Shown here piece after piece: positions 1 through 8,280 of a stretch of 20,362 nt of DNA; within the stretch, counting starts at the first letter, position 1; every line of letters starts with the position of its first letter. The notes beneath the pieces were generated by a model that did not search any database, had not been told where the DNA came from, and saw nothing but the letters and a program-made list of their open reading frames with translations. The position numbers and the translations under genes are program-made. The stretch spans positions 1-20,362 of the forward strand of contig CAYFRM010000043.1 in the NCBI GenBank assembly GCA_964345635.1, read 5' to 3'. Source of the stretch: WVXT01 sp964345635. Lineage in GTDB: Bacteria; UBA6262; WVXT01.

Positions 1-13
1 ACTTTGAGCAGCT

Positions 14-937
14 CTAAACTGTTTTGACCAGCCAAGTAGAAAATCCGTACTTCTCCATTCTTTTCTGCAACTTTTTCCCTACTCTCCAGTCCCTCAAAAG
101 AGCAAAAACTGTCGGGCCACTGCCCGACATTAAAGCACAATCAGCACCTCCTTTCAGAAGCTCTTTTTTTATTTGAAAAATAACGGGATGGTAGGCAATG
201 GCTACTTCTTCCAACCGATTATAAGCCAACTGCTCTATGCGGTTCTTTAAAATATCCCTTACATTGCGAATATTCAGAAGCAAGCTTTCCGAAAAAGAGA
301 ATTCTCTTTTTCTTTCAGGTCTACGCTGGCGAGTTTTTATTTTAGTAATATTTGCAGGCTCTGTCAACCTTATTTTACCAAGATGTCTATAAACCCATTT
401 CGTGGAAAGCGCAAAATGGGGCTTCACCAAAAGAACCCATTTTTTCTTTATCCCGGGAAGGGGGGTTATTATCTCTCCGTATCTTTCCCCCAGGGCAGTA
501 TGGCCATAAAGAAAAAAGGGTACATCACAGCCAAGTCTTGCGGACATAGGAACTAGCGTGTTGCGGGAATAGTTTAGCCTCCATAGCCTATTCAAGCCCT
601 TTAAGGTCGCTGCCGCATCGGACGAACCACCCCCCAGCCCGGCGCCAACAGGAATTCTCTTTATGATTCTTACTCTTATGCCCTTCTTGATTCTCGCATA
701 TTTTCTCAATAATGATGCTGCCTTATACACCAGGTTTTTCGGGCCTTTGGGGACCAAGGGATGGTCGCAGAGAACTTCTATTTTACGGCTTCCGGTGTTG
801 GATAAGAGGATCTCGTCATATAGACCTATGGTTTGATAGATTGTCTGCAGCCTATGATATCCTTCCCCCGATCCGGGCAACTCATCCAGCACCTGTAAAT
901 ACAAGTTTATCTTCCCATAAGCTCGAATTCTCATCAT
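14..937 (-). CDS. ispE: 4-diphosphocytidyl-2-C-methyl-D-erythritol kinase
   Basis: This cytoplasmic GHMP-family kinase phosphorylates CDP-methylerythritol with ATP in the MEP isoprenoid pathway. The 307-residue length is normal. The N-terminal substrate lysine lies in AYGKINLYL (K9) and GYHRLQTIY follows at 26-34. The glycine-rich ATP loop PVGAGLGGGSSDAAATL is at 96-112, the catalytic aspartate at 138 in LGCDVPFF, and the C-terminal GHMP motif MSGSGPTVFAL is present. The gene begins 4 nt after the TPR gene stop. Two ATGs are adjacent (937 and 934); the AAGGA ribosome site abuts the first, so the second may be the one used. It is the last gene of the pyr-led run inside the window. Function is confident from motifs; co-transcription is inferred from spacing. 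Confidence 0.96.
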   Translation of the reverse strand: MMRIRAYGKINLYLQVLDELPGSGEGYHRLQTIYQTIGLYDEILLSNTGSRKIEVLCDHPLVPKGPKNLVYKAASLLRKYARIKKGIRVRIIKRIPVGAGLGGGSSDAAATLKGLNRLWRLNYSRNTLVPMSARLGCDVPFFLYGHTALGERYGEIITPLPGIKKKWVLLVKPHFALSTKWVYRHLGKIRLTEPANITKIKTRQRRPERKREFSFSESLLLNIRNVRDILKNRIEQLAYNRLEEVAIAYHPVIFQIKKELLKGGADCALMSGSGPTVFALLRDWRVGKKLQKRMEKYGFSTWLVKTV

Positions 938-941
938 TCCT

Positions 942-2402
942 TCAGTTCTTTTTCTTCAAGTCTCCTATTTTATCCCTTAACTTTTCATTCTCTGCATCCA
1001 GCTCCAGGGCTTTACGATATGCATCGAGAGCTCTCCTGGTTTCGCCCAGTTTGTCGTAAGTATCACCAAGATGTTCGTAGATTACCGGGTCCTTCATCAA
1101 TTTTATTGCTTTTTTCAACTCCTCCCGGGCTCTTGTATACTCCCCTTGCCGAAAGTATACCCAACCCAGGCTATCTATGTAGGCGCCGTTTTCGGGGTCA
1201 ATCTCCAGGGCTTTCTGTACTTGTTCTAATGCCTCATCCAAATTTATACCGCGTTCAGCCCAGGAATAACCAAGGTAGTTACGCGCCTGCGCGTGGCGGG
1301 GATTCATCCTGATCACTTCCTCCAGAGCCTCATAGCAAAGATCAAAGTCTCTTAGCCGGTCATAACAGATACCCAGATGGAAATAGGCTTCCGTATTCTT
1401 CGGGTCATATCTTATTGCCTTGGAAAAAGCGTCTACTGCCTCAGAATAATTCTTCTCTTCCTCCAGGCAAATTCCCAAGAAATACCAGATATTGGCGTCT
1501 TCCGGTTCGAACTCGGCTGCTTCTTGCAGAACTTCTCTTGCTTTCTTATAATCGCCTTTTTGCAGATATATAACTCCCAGATGGAGGTACGTCTCCATTA
1601 CATCTTTCTGGAAAAGATTGATCTTCTCCAGGTATTCGATTGCCCTGTCCCAGTCTTTCTCCTGCTCATAAATCAGAGCCAGGCTATGGAGAGCCTTTAA
1701 ATTATGGGGGTCTAACTCCAGACTCCGGGAGAAGTTTTCTTTCGCTTTGGAGATATTCTTAATAGAAAAATAGAGCGAGCCGAGTTTATTATAAATTAGC
1801 GGATTTTCCGGGTCAATTTTTCTACATTTCAAGTACTCTTCTATTGCCTTCCTGTACTTCCCCTGGAATTCGTAAATTGACGCCAGGCAAAGGCGAGCCT
1901 CCCATTGCTCCGGGTCCGTTCTGATTATTTCCTTGTACTCCTCGATTGCCAGGTCAAATTTTTTTGCCTCTTCGTACATTCTCGCTAAATCGAGCCTTGC
2001 TTCCAAATCCTCAGGATTCAACTCCACTATCTTTTTATAAAATTCGATTGCTTCCGATTCTTGCTCTCTCCTTCTGTAAATCTCCGCCAAATACTCGTAA
2101 GCTTCCCGGTTATCTTCTTGTAGATTCAAAGTCCGATAAAGCTCATCCACCGCGTCATCGAACTGCCCCAAAGCATAATATACTTTCCCCAGCTCCAGGT
2201 GAAGAAATGGCGAACTGCTATCCAGTTGCACCGCTCTTTCGTATTCCAGAGCAGCGGCTCTTATATCGCCCTGCTCATAATAGATACTTCCCAGAAGGTA
2301 GTGAAAAACCGGGTCATCTTCAACCTCGGTTATTCCGGGAGAAATATCAGGTCGCCAGACAATCGTCAACACAACAATAGCCAACAGAAATATCTTTTTC
2401 AT
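942..2402 (-). CDS. Exported tetratricopeptide-repeat protein
   Basis: The 486-residue product has a likely Sec signal peptide (KK followed by a hydrophobic run, residues 1-23) and then about thirteen consecutive 34-residue TPR units from roughly 31 to 472. Each has the usual pattern of Gly/Ala at position 8 and Pro near the end of helix B (for example ALEIDPEN). The signature NYLGYSWAERG followed by YIDSLGWVYFRQGEY near 375-420 is typical of TPR proteins often encoded beside ispE in other bacteria. No catalytic domain is visible, so a scaffolding role in the periplasm or at the membrane is the likely function, but the partner is unknown. It starts 8 nt after the DUF1015 gene with a GAGGT ribosome site. 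No lipobox cysteine is seen after the signal region. Confidence 0.85.
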   Translation of the reverse strand: MKKIFLLAIVVLTIVWRPDISPGITEVEDDPVFHYLLGSIYYEQGDIRAAALEYERAVQLDSSSPFLHLELGKVYYALGQFDDAVDELYRTLNLQEDNREAYEYLAEIYRRREQESEAIEFYKKIVELNPEDLEARLDLARMYEEAKKFDLAIEEYKEIIRTDPEQWEARLCLASIYEFQGKYRKAIEEYLKCRKIDPENPLIYNKLGSLYFSIKNISKAKENFSRSLELDPHNLKALHSLALIYEQEKDWDRAIEYLEKINLFQKDVMETYLHLGVIYLQKGDYKKAREVLQEAAEFEPEDANIWYFLGICLEEEKNYSEAVDAFSKAIRYDPKNTEAYFHLGICYDRLRDFDLCYEALEEVIRMNPRHAQARNYLGYSWAERGINLDEALEQVQKALEIDPENGAYIDSLGWVYFRQGEYTRAREELKKAIKLMKDPVIYEHLGDTYDKLGETRRALDAYRKALELDAENEKLRDKIGDLKKKN

Positions 2403-2410
2403 ATCTACCT

Positions 2411-3733
2411 CTAATCAATCTTGTTAATTACCAACCCGCTTAACAGCTTGGGATAAAAAAATGTCGATTTCTTGGGCATTACCTCCCCGGCTTCAACTAC
2501 CGCTTTAAACTCTGACAACTTTACCGGCCTGAGGAAAAAGGCTACGCAATGCGAACCATCTCTTACCTTACCGACCGCCTCATTAATCTTTTCCGAATAG
2601 TCAATACGTTGTTGACTCTCCGGGGAAATTTTCAAAACCCTCTCGATAATCAAAGTGTGCAATATTACTACGTCAAGCTGGCAAAAAATTTCCTGCCTTC
2701 CGGCAATCAACCCTTTAGTAATCTTTTCGTCTTTCAAACCCAATAGATAAAATTCATTACCACCCATATACATCCCCGTTCTGTGCCTTGCTTTCTCGTC
2801 TTTCAACTGACCCAATAGTTCTTTAAGGTTATCAACCTTCTTTATGTCAAAATATTTCCCCGCTTCCACAATCAATCTCTTTCCGTCAAATCCCGCAAAG
2901 CTCCTGATTGCTCGATGAATAGGCAAAATCTCGAGCCCATTATTTTCCATATTCACGAAGTATGCCACCACATAGTTATAACTCTCCCGGGCCGAATGTC
3001 GGGGATTATTCTTTCTCAATTCATTTCGGTACTCCAGGGCGCTCTCGTAACGATGGTGACCATCGGCAATAAACAATTTCTTATCTCTCATTGCTTCCAC
3101 CATCAAGTTAACAGACTCCTCTTCGTCTATTCGCCACAACCTATGTCTGATATTCTCCTCATTAACCAGATCCAATAGCGGGGTTTCATTTCTCTTCTCC
3201 CATAATTTATCAATACTATTATTTGCATCCTCGTATGTGGTAAAAATCTGGGAGAAGTTTGCCCGGCAAGCCCGGAGAAGATTCAATCTATCTCTCTTTG
3301 GCTCAGTCAGCGTACCTTCATGCGGTCGTACTATTCCTTTGGAAAAATCCTCAAGCTGTGCAAGAGCTATGAATCCGCGCCTCTTAACCGTCTTCCCTTT
3401 ACCTTCGACAGCCGCCTCCCCCATAATATCGCTTCTCAACTCATATTCCTGTTCCAGAAGATAGATAGAAGGGGAGCCGTCTCTTACCAGAATCTTTTGC
3501 TCAGACCACTCCCGAAAAAACTGCGCTGACCTGATGTATCTGTTATCGGCTTCACTATCGCCAGGAAATTCTTTCCCCAGTATGAGTCTGATTACGTTGT
3601 ACGGACTCATCCGATAGTATTTTTCCTGTGCCTCATTAGAAATAATATCGAAAGGAGGAGCAAGAACCCGCGCTAGCTCCTTTATCTTTTCTTGATTATA
3701 CAAAATGCCTGAAAAAGGAAGTATATTAGCCAC
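2411..3733 (-). CDS. DUF1015 family protein
   Basis: The 440-residue product matches the DUF1015 family as I know it. It has the N-terminal APPFDIIS and SPYNVIRL region (25-50), the block RPHEGTLTEPKRDRL (136-150) followed by FSQIF, and the very conserved DGHHRYESA (224-232). I know of no settled biochemical role, and none is claimed here. The histidine/acid motif suggests a phosphate- or metal-handling active site, which is inference only. The start is GTG, with AGGAG five to seven bases upstream. It lies between pyrE and the TPR gene on the same strand, separated from pyrE by 55 nt that contain a REP-like fragment. The family is widespread as a single-copy gene, so its place here may be simple linkage rather than a pyrimidine function. 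Confidence 0.85.
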   Translation of the reverse strand: MANILPFSGILYNQEKIKELARVLAPPFDIISNEAQEKYYRMSPYNVIRLILGKEFPGDSEADNRYIRSAQFFREWSEQKILVRDGSPSIYLLEQEYELRSDIMGEAAVEGKGKTVKRRGFIALAQLEDFSKGIVRPHEGTLTEPKRDRLNLLRACRANFSQIFTTYEDANNSIDKLWEKRNETPLLDLVNEENIRHRLWRIDEEESVNLMVEAMRDKKLFIADGHHRYESALEYRNELRKNNPRHSARESYNYVVAYFVNMENNGLEILPIHRAIRSFAGFDGKRLIVEAGKYFDIKKVDNLKELLGQLKDEKARHRTGMYMGGNEFYLLGLKDEKITKGLIAGRQEIFCQLDVVILHTLIIERVLKISPESQQRIDYSEKINEAVGKVRDGSHCVAFFLRPVKLSEFKAVVEAGEVMPKKSTFFYPKLLSGLVINKID

Positions 3734-3755
3734 CGTTACTCTCCTGTCACAATAG

Positions 3756-3790
3756 AAAAAGTAGCCTGTCCCCTTTTTTACCCCTTTTTT
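3756..3790. repeat. REP-like fragment after pyrE
   Basis: The stretch between pyrE and DUF1015 reads AAAAAGTAGCCTGTCCCC followed by T-rich and CCCC blocks. It starts at the pyrE stop codon. It shares the (A/T)n-GGGGACAG core with 12320-12377 and resembles 18415-18438. I interpret it as a decayed member of a dispersed short palindrome family, like those mobilised by REP-associated tyrosine transposases. No transposase is in the window. On the minus strand it has no strong stem, so a terminator role is doubtful. Confidence 0.45.
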
Positions 3791-4376
3791 ATCTGCTTCC
3801 CGGTTTTTGTAAAGGTACCCCCTGCTTGCAAAGCGGGCACTTCCCGGGAGAATAAGTCTCTATATCTATCCTCAAAAGGCTCTTTAAGTGTAGATTCAGG
3901 ATAGCCAGTTCATCGGAAAGGGAGGGCTTGCTCCTGTCGACAATTACTCCCGTTGCTTCCACGCTTCCCCCCATCTTCCTGACAATCTCTATTATCTCCT
4001 TAACCGAACCACCCGTGGTGATTACGTCTTCTACCACTGCAACTTTTTCCCCTTTTTCTATTTCAAACCCACGACGCAATGTCATCTTACCCTCTTCTCT
4101 CTCGCAGAATATAGCTCGCCCGCCTAAAACTTTAGCCACCTCTTGACCCACGACTATGCCACCAACAGCGGGAGAAACCACAGCGTCGATTCTTGCCCCG
4201 CGAAGCGCCAGTCTGGAGGCAAGCTCTCTACAAAGCTTCTCCGCCAAATCCGGATATTGCAGAACCAGTGCGCATTGAAGATACTTTCCCGAATGTAGAC
4301 CGGAAGAAAGCCGGAAATGTCCGGAAAGAAGGGCCCCTCTTTTCCGGAATATCTCTAAAACCTCTCTCTCATTCAA
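3789..4376 (-). CDS. pyrE: Orotate phosphoribosyltransferase
   Basis: The enzyme makes OMP from orotate and PRPP, the fifth step of UMP synthesis. The 195-residue product has the PRPP-binding loop VAVVEDVITTGGSV at about 112-125, the orotate region HFRLSSGLHSGKYLQ near 20-34, and AVVSPAVGGIVVGQEVA. The C-terminal tail holds a CPLCKQG pair of cysteines, as in the long bacterial PyrE form. The start is TTG at 4376, 2 nt after the pyrF stop, with GGAG eight bases upstream. The nearby ATG at 4372 is out of frame and no other in-frame start would keep the N-terminal motif. It is translationally coupled to pyrF. Confidence 0.96.
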   Translation of the reverse strand: MNEREVLEIFRKRGALLSGHFRLSSGLHSGKYLQCALVLQYPDLAEKLCRELASRLALRGARIDAVVSPAVGGIVVGQEVAKVLGGRAIFCEREEGKMTLRRGFEIEKGEKVAVVEDVITTGGSVKEIIEIVRKMGGSVEATGVIVDRSKPSLSDELAILNLHLKSLLRIDIETYSPGKCPLCKQGVPLQKPGSR

Positions 4377-4378
4377 CT

Positions 4379-5068
4379 TTATTTCTCCAACTCCTGCAAT
4401 ATCGCTTTAACTGCCTCAACAGGGTCGGGGGCTTCTATTATCGGCCTTCCTACAACTATATAGTCGGCTCCTCTCCTTAGAGCCTCGCCCGGAGCCATTA
4501 CCCTTTTCTGGTCATCGCTTGCATATTTTTGCTGGCCTGCAGGTCTTATCCCCGGGGTGACGATGTTGAAATTCTTTCCGGTGGCTTTCCTGATAAGCTC
4601 AATTTCCAGAGGGGAAGCTACCACACCTTCCAATCCCGCGCCTTCCGCCATCTTCGCCAGAGCCACGACTTCATCACTAATCTCCCGGGAAATTCCCAGT
4701 TCCTTCATATCGGGAGAATCTATGCTGGTCAAAATAGTAACTCCCCACAAAAGCGGTCGGGGTTGAAGGGAAGCCGCTGCCTCCAACATCTTCCTCCCCC
4801 CCAGTATGGACAGAGTCAGGGAGAAGACGCCGTGTTTCTGGGCCATTCTGACGGAGTTACTCACCACATTGGGAATATCGCAATACTTCAAATCCAGGAA
4901 TACTTTTCCTCCTTTTTTCACTACCATATCCAAAACTTCTGGCCCACAGGCGGTAAACAAAAAGCTTCCCACTTTAAAAAACTTCGCATACGGAAGCAAA
5001 GAATCGACCAAATTCTCTGCCTTTTTTATATCTTCTACATCGAGGGCTACAATCAACTTTTCGGACAC
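4379..5068 (-). CDS. pyrF: Orotidine 5'-phosphate decarboxylase
   Basis: This TIM-barrel enzyme decarboxylates OMP to UMP. The 229-residue product begins KLIVALDV, has the catalytic Asp-Lys-Asp cluster in DLKYCDIPN (D59, K61, D64), an earlier lysine at 32 in FFKVG, and the phosphate-gripping TPGIRPAG and YIVVGRPI segments near the C-terminus. Many relatives have His where this has Cys62, a tolerated position between the catalytic residues. The start is GTG with GGGAG six bases upstream, inside pyrD: the two genes overlap by 16 nt, so translation is probably coupled. The pyrD-pyrF-pyrE order is typical of Firmicutes-like pyr operons. Confidence 0.97.
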   Translation of the reverse strand: MSEKLIVALDVEDIKKAENLVDSLLPYAKFFKVGSFLFTACGPEVLDMVVKKGGKVFLDLKYCDIPNVVSNSVRMAQKHGVFSLTLSILGGRKMLEAAASLQPRPLLWGVTILTSIDSPDMKELGISREISDEVVALAKMAEGAGLEGVVASPLEIELIRKATGKNFNIVTPGIRPAGQQKYASDDQKRVMAPGEALRRGADYIVVGRPIIEAPDPVEAVKAILQELEK

Positions 5069-5997
5069 TGCAAGCTCCCTACTATTGATTTTATATCTTT
5101 AATTTTATTCTTTTTCAAGTACTCTTTTATTCCATCAATAACCTTAATCGGAGTCAACGGGTCAACGAAGTTACCCGTGCCAATAGCAACAGCTTTCGCC
5201 CCGGCAATAATAAATTCCAGAGCGTCACCGGCAGTCATAATTCCTCCCATACCGATTATGGGAATCTCCACTGCTTTGTGCACTTCATAGACCATCCTCA
5301 GAGCTATCGGCTTGATTGCCGGACCTGAAAGACCGCCGGTAATCCGGCGTAATATGGGCTTTCTATTTTCTACGTCTATCGCCATACCGGTAAATGTGTT
5401 TGTCAGGGAGACTCCGTCTGCTCCCGCTTCTTCACACACCCGGGCAATAGAAGCTATATCCGTAACATTGGGAGAAAGCTTTACCAAAAGGGGAAGGCCT
5501 GTCGCCTTTCTCACGCTACTGACCGCCCGATGGGTCGCCCCGGAGTCCTGGGCGAACATAAGTCTCCTTTTATATTTAACGTTGGGACAGGAAAGGTTCA
5601 GTTCCAGCCCGGAAATCTCCGCTTCTCTCAAGGCCTTTGCCAGCCGGACGTACTCCTCTGTCGTCTCGCCGGCAATACTTGCAATTATAGGAACTTCATA
5701 TTTTCTCAGAAACGGTAATTTTTCATTAATGAACGCGTCCACGCCAACATTTTGCAGACCGATCGAATTCAGCACTCCCGAGGCAGTCTCCACAATTCGG
5801 GGAGGTTCATTCCCCGGACGCGACTTCAAAGTAATCGTCTTGGCGACAATTGCTCCCAGACTGTTTAAGTCTACAAGTTCGGCATACTCTTCTCCGTAGC
5901 CAAACGTTCCCGAGGCGACAATTACGGGATTTTTCAAAGAAATTCCCGCAAGCTCTATTGCCAAATTTGGTGTTTTCACTTTTGCTTTTCGCATCAT
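5053..5997 (-). CDS. pyrD: Dihydroorotate dehydrogenase B, catalytic subunit
   Basis: This is the FMN-containing catalytic subunit of class 1B (NAD-linked) dihydroorotate dehydrogenase. It oxidises dihydroorotate to orotate and passes electrons to PyrK. Visible landmarks are LKNPVIVASGTFGYG, the catalytic cysteine in ELNLSCPNV (about residue 137), LPLLVKLSPNVTD, SLTNTF, GGLSGPAIKP and the FMN phosphate segment IIGMGGIMTAGDALEFI with AVAIGTGNF. Cysteine as the catalytic base together with an adjacent pyrK marks class 1B. The start is uncertain. ATG at 5997 overlaps the pyrK stop, while an in-frame TTG at 6003 has better spacing from GGGGAG. The end overlaps pyrF by 16 nt. Confidence 0.97.
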   Translation of the reverse strand: MMRKAKVKTPNLAIELAGISLKNPVIVASGTFGYGEEYAELVDLNSLGAIVAKTITLKSRPGNEPPRIVETASGVLNSIGLQNVGVDAFINEKLPFLRKYEVPIIASIAGETTEEYVRLAKALREAEISGLELNLSCPNVKYKRRLMFAQDSGATHRAVSSVRKATGLPLLVKLSPNVTDIASIARVCEEAGADGVSLTNTFTGMAIDVENRKPILRRITGGLSGPAIKPIALRMVYEVHKAVEIPIIGMGGIMTAGDALEFIIAGAKAVAIGTGNFVDPLTPIKVIDGIKEYLKKNKIKDIKSIVGSLQCPKS

Positions 5998-6794
5998 TCC
6001 CAACTCAACTCCCCGGCGTCAAAGACGGGGCCATCTTTGCAGACCCGCATATAAGTGTAAGAAGAACCTCTTCCTTTAACCACGCAACCGAGACAGGCGC
6101 CCACTCCACAGCCCAGGCGTTCCTCCAGGGAAACCTGGCAGGGAAATCGATGTTTCCTGGAAATTTTCCCTATTCTTTTTAGCATCTCCCAAGGTCCACA
6201 GGCAAAGACCATTGGTCTCGGTTTATCTCCTGAAAGTGGCAGGAATTTTTCCAAAAGGTCACTCACCAGACCTTTGTATCCTCTTGTCCCATTTTCCGTA
6301 GCCACTTCCACTCGACATCCCAGTCTTTCAAAATCTCCTTCGCACAGCAGCTCCTCTCTATTCTTAGCCCCGATGAGAGCGAGAACTGATAACTCCGGAT
6401 TAGTGTGGCAGACCGATTCTGCCAGGAAGAGAAGGGAAGCCACTCCCGTGCCTCCGGCTAAAAGGATAATATCCGATTTTTCTGACGGGGCAGACGGTAA
6501 CCGATAACCATTTCCCAGAGGACCGATAATATTTAGGTATTCTCCCCTATTCCTCTTGCTTAGAATTTCCGTGCCTTTCCCCACGACTTTATACAGTATC
6601 TCAATCTTCTCTCCTTCTGACCGATGGATGCTAAAGGGTCTTCTCAAAAGGGGAGGAAAACTCCTGGAGACTCTTACGTGAATAAATTGACCGGGCCTCG
6701 CCTGGCGTCCAATTTGAGGAGCGGAAAGAACCATCTTGTACCGCCGGGGCCCAATCTCCTCGTTCTCAAAAATTTTTGCGTCAACCTGCACCAT
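5994..6794 (-). CDS. pyrK: Dihydroorotate dehydrogenase B, electron transfer subunit
   Basis: This iron-sulfur flavoprotein carries electrons from PyrD to NAD. The 266-residue product has the FAD-binding RRPFSIH motif (51-57), the NAD-domain glycine segment LLAGGTGVASLLFLAE (111-126), FACGPWEML (198-206), and a C-terminal 2Fe-2S cluster site with cysteines at 229, 234, 237 and 252. The start ATG has a GGAGAGG ribosome site. It follows pyrC after a 156-nt gap filled by a hairpin-forming repeat, the only large break in the pyr gene run, and it overlaps the start of pyrD. With pyrD it identifies the NAD-linked class 1B enzyme rather than a quinone-linked one. Confidence 0.96.
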   Translation of the reverse strand: MVQVDAKIFENEEIGPRRYKMVLSAPQIGRQARPGQFIHVRVSRSFPPLLRRPFSIHRSEGEKIEILYKVVGKGTEILSKRNRGEYLNIIGPLGNGYRLPSAPSEKSDIILLAGGTGVASLLFLAESVCHTNPELSVLALIGAKNREELLCEGDFERLGCRVEVATENGTRGYKGLVSDLLEKFLPLSGDKPRPMVFACGPWEMLKRIGKISRKHRFPCQVSLEERLGCGVGACLGCVVKGRGSSYTYMRVCKDGPVFDAGELSWE

Positions 6795-6845
6795 ACCTAT
6801 CCTCTCCGAAGCTTGGGGAATTCTTTTAGAAAGGAAAGCCCTGGT

Positions 6846-6950
6846 GGAAGCTGAGGGAATTTTTTCTGAACGACTTGAGGGTATGCTTTTTTCGCCTGCG
6901 GCGAAAAAAAGGGTTCCCTGAGAAGTGAAGAAAAATTCCCGAAAGCTTCC
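6846..6950. repeat. 105-bp imperfect inverted repeat between pyrC and pyrK
   Basis: Two 51-nt arms, 6846-6896 and 6900-6950, flank a 3-nt centre. Both outer ends read GGAAGCT, followed by a shared GGGAATTTTT tract, and the centre is a perfect TTTTTTCGCC/GGCGAAAAAA stem. The middle of the arms is poorly matched. A further partial copy of the end motif (GAAGCTTGGGGAATTCTTTT) lies at 6809-6828 in direct orientation. It fills the only sizeable gap within the pyr run and touches the pyrC stop. The form is that of a MITE or intergenic repeat unit. A transcript would fold into a long hairpin; an effect on readthrough or mRNA processing is inference. Confidence 0.6.
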
Positions 6951-8252
6951 CTAAACAATCTTTCCATCTTTCATTACTACCTTGCCCCCGACTATGGTAG
7001 CCACCGGGAACCCTTTCAACTCCATACCAATAAATGGGGAATTATTGCTCTGCGAAGCGAACTCGTTGTCAATCTTCTTTTTCATATTCAAATCGATTAT
7101 GGTAAGGTCGGCACCAGACCCTATGGAGAGAGACCCTTTGTCCAGTCCCAGAATGTTTGCCGGGTTGACAGTCAATTTGGCGATTGCCTCGCTTAACCCC
7201 AGTATCTTCTTACTTACCAGATTCGTAAGAACCAAAGGCAAAGTCGTCTCCAATCCGATTATGCCAAAAGGAGCCATATTATATTCCAAATTTTTCTCCA
7301 CGTCCAGATGGGGGGCGTGGTCTGATGCTATACAATCGATCGTGCCATCAGCCAGTCCTTCACACAACGCCTCCATATCGTCCTTAGTTCTTAGAGGAGG
7401 ATTTATCTTCGTATTGGTGTCATAACCACGAACGTCCTCCTCGGAGAGAGAGACGTAGTGGGGTGCGGTTTCACAGCTTATATTTATCTTTTTCTTTTTC
7501 GCCTGGCGAATCAGTTCCACGGAGCCACGGGTAGTGATGTGGGCTAAATGTAACTTTCCGCCGGTCAGCTCTGTCAGGGCGATATCCCGGGCAACCATTA
7601 TCTCTTCAGCCTGCCTGGGTATTCCTTTCAGACCCAATACCGTCGAGATAAATCCTTCGTTCATCACCCCGCCCCAGGAAAGGTTTAGATCCTCACAGTG
7701 AGAGATAACGGGCAGATTGAACATCTTTGCGTACTCCAGGGCTCTTCTCATTATCTGAGCGTTCATCACCGGCCTGCCATCGTCGGAAATACCCACAATT
7801 CCGGCAATTCTCATCTTCCCTATTTCTGCCAGTTCCTCTCCTTTTCGTCCTTTGGTTATGCTTCCTATGGGATAAACATTGACCACTCCTTCCTGAGAAG
7901 CTGTAGTAAGAATAAATTTCACGCCGGAAACAGAATCTATGACCGGCTGCGTATTGGGCATGCAACAGACAGAGGTAAATCCTCCCTGCGCGGCAGCACG
8001 GGTACCAGAAGCGATCGTTTCCTCGTCCTCCCTACCCGGTTCCCGCAAATGGGTATGCATATCGATTAGACCGGGGACGACCACCTTGCCCGTGGCATCA
8101 ATGCTTGTCGTCGACCTGGTGACATCTCCCGGCCGGAACTTGGAAGACTCCCCTATCTTCACTATCTTTTCATTTTCGATCAGGATATCTGCTTTCTTAT
8201 CAATCTTATTTTTGGGATCGACTAATCTTCCGTTTCTGATGACTAGTTTCAA
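6951..8252 (-). CDS. pyrC: Dihydroorotase
   Basis: This zinc amidohydrolase cyclises carbamoyl aspartate to dihydroorotate. The 433-residue product is the long type I form. It has the metal motif GLIDMHTHLREPG (H66, H68, substrate Arg70), the FTSVCCMPNTQP segment, HCED and HITT metal/substrate histidines, and IASDHAPH near residue 310 with the catalytic aspartate. The C-terminus closes with the beta-sandwich segment GSLSIGSGADLTIIDL. The start is TTG, chosen because GGGAGGAG lies just upstream and the protein begins with the expected KLVIRNGRLVDP strand. It follows pyrB by 28 nt. Confidence 0.97.
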   Translation of the reverse strand: MKLVIRNGRLVDPKNKIDKKADILIENEKIVKIGESSKFRPGDVTRSTTSIDATGKVVVPGLIDMHTHLREPGREDEETIASGTRAAAQGGFTSVCCMPNTQPVIDSVSGVKFILTTASQEGVVNVYPIGSITKGRKGEELAEIGKMRIAGIVGISDDGRPVMNAQIMRRALEYAKMFNLPVISHCEDLNLSWGGVMNEGFISTVLGLKGIPRQAEEIMVARDIALTELTGGKLHLAHITTRGSVELIRQAKKKKINISCETAPHYVSLSEEDVRGYDTNTKINPPLRTKDDMEALCEGLADGTIDCIASDHAPHLDVEKNLEYNMAPFGIIGLETTLPLVLTNLVSKKILGLSEAIAKLTVNPANILGLDKGSLSIGSGADLTIIDLNMKKKIDNEFASQSNNSPFIGMELKGFPVATIVGGKVVMKDGKIV

Positions 8253-8280
8253 TACGCTCCTCCCGATATGATTGCGATCA

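Noticed and set aside
4529..5290. A 253-codon open frame on the plus strand
   Set aside because: It lies antisense to pyrF and pyrD, which have full catalytic motifs; no ribosome site or recognisable domain.
6885..6911. Intrinsic terminator within the pyr operon (CGCC-TGC-GGCG with T and A runs)
   Set aside because: The T-run is on the 5' side and the A-run on the 3' side of the stem on both strands, the reverse of a normal terminator; treated as the centre of the inverted repeat.
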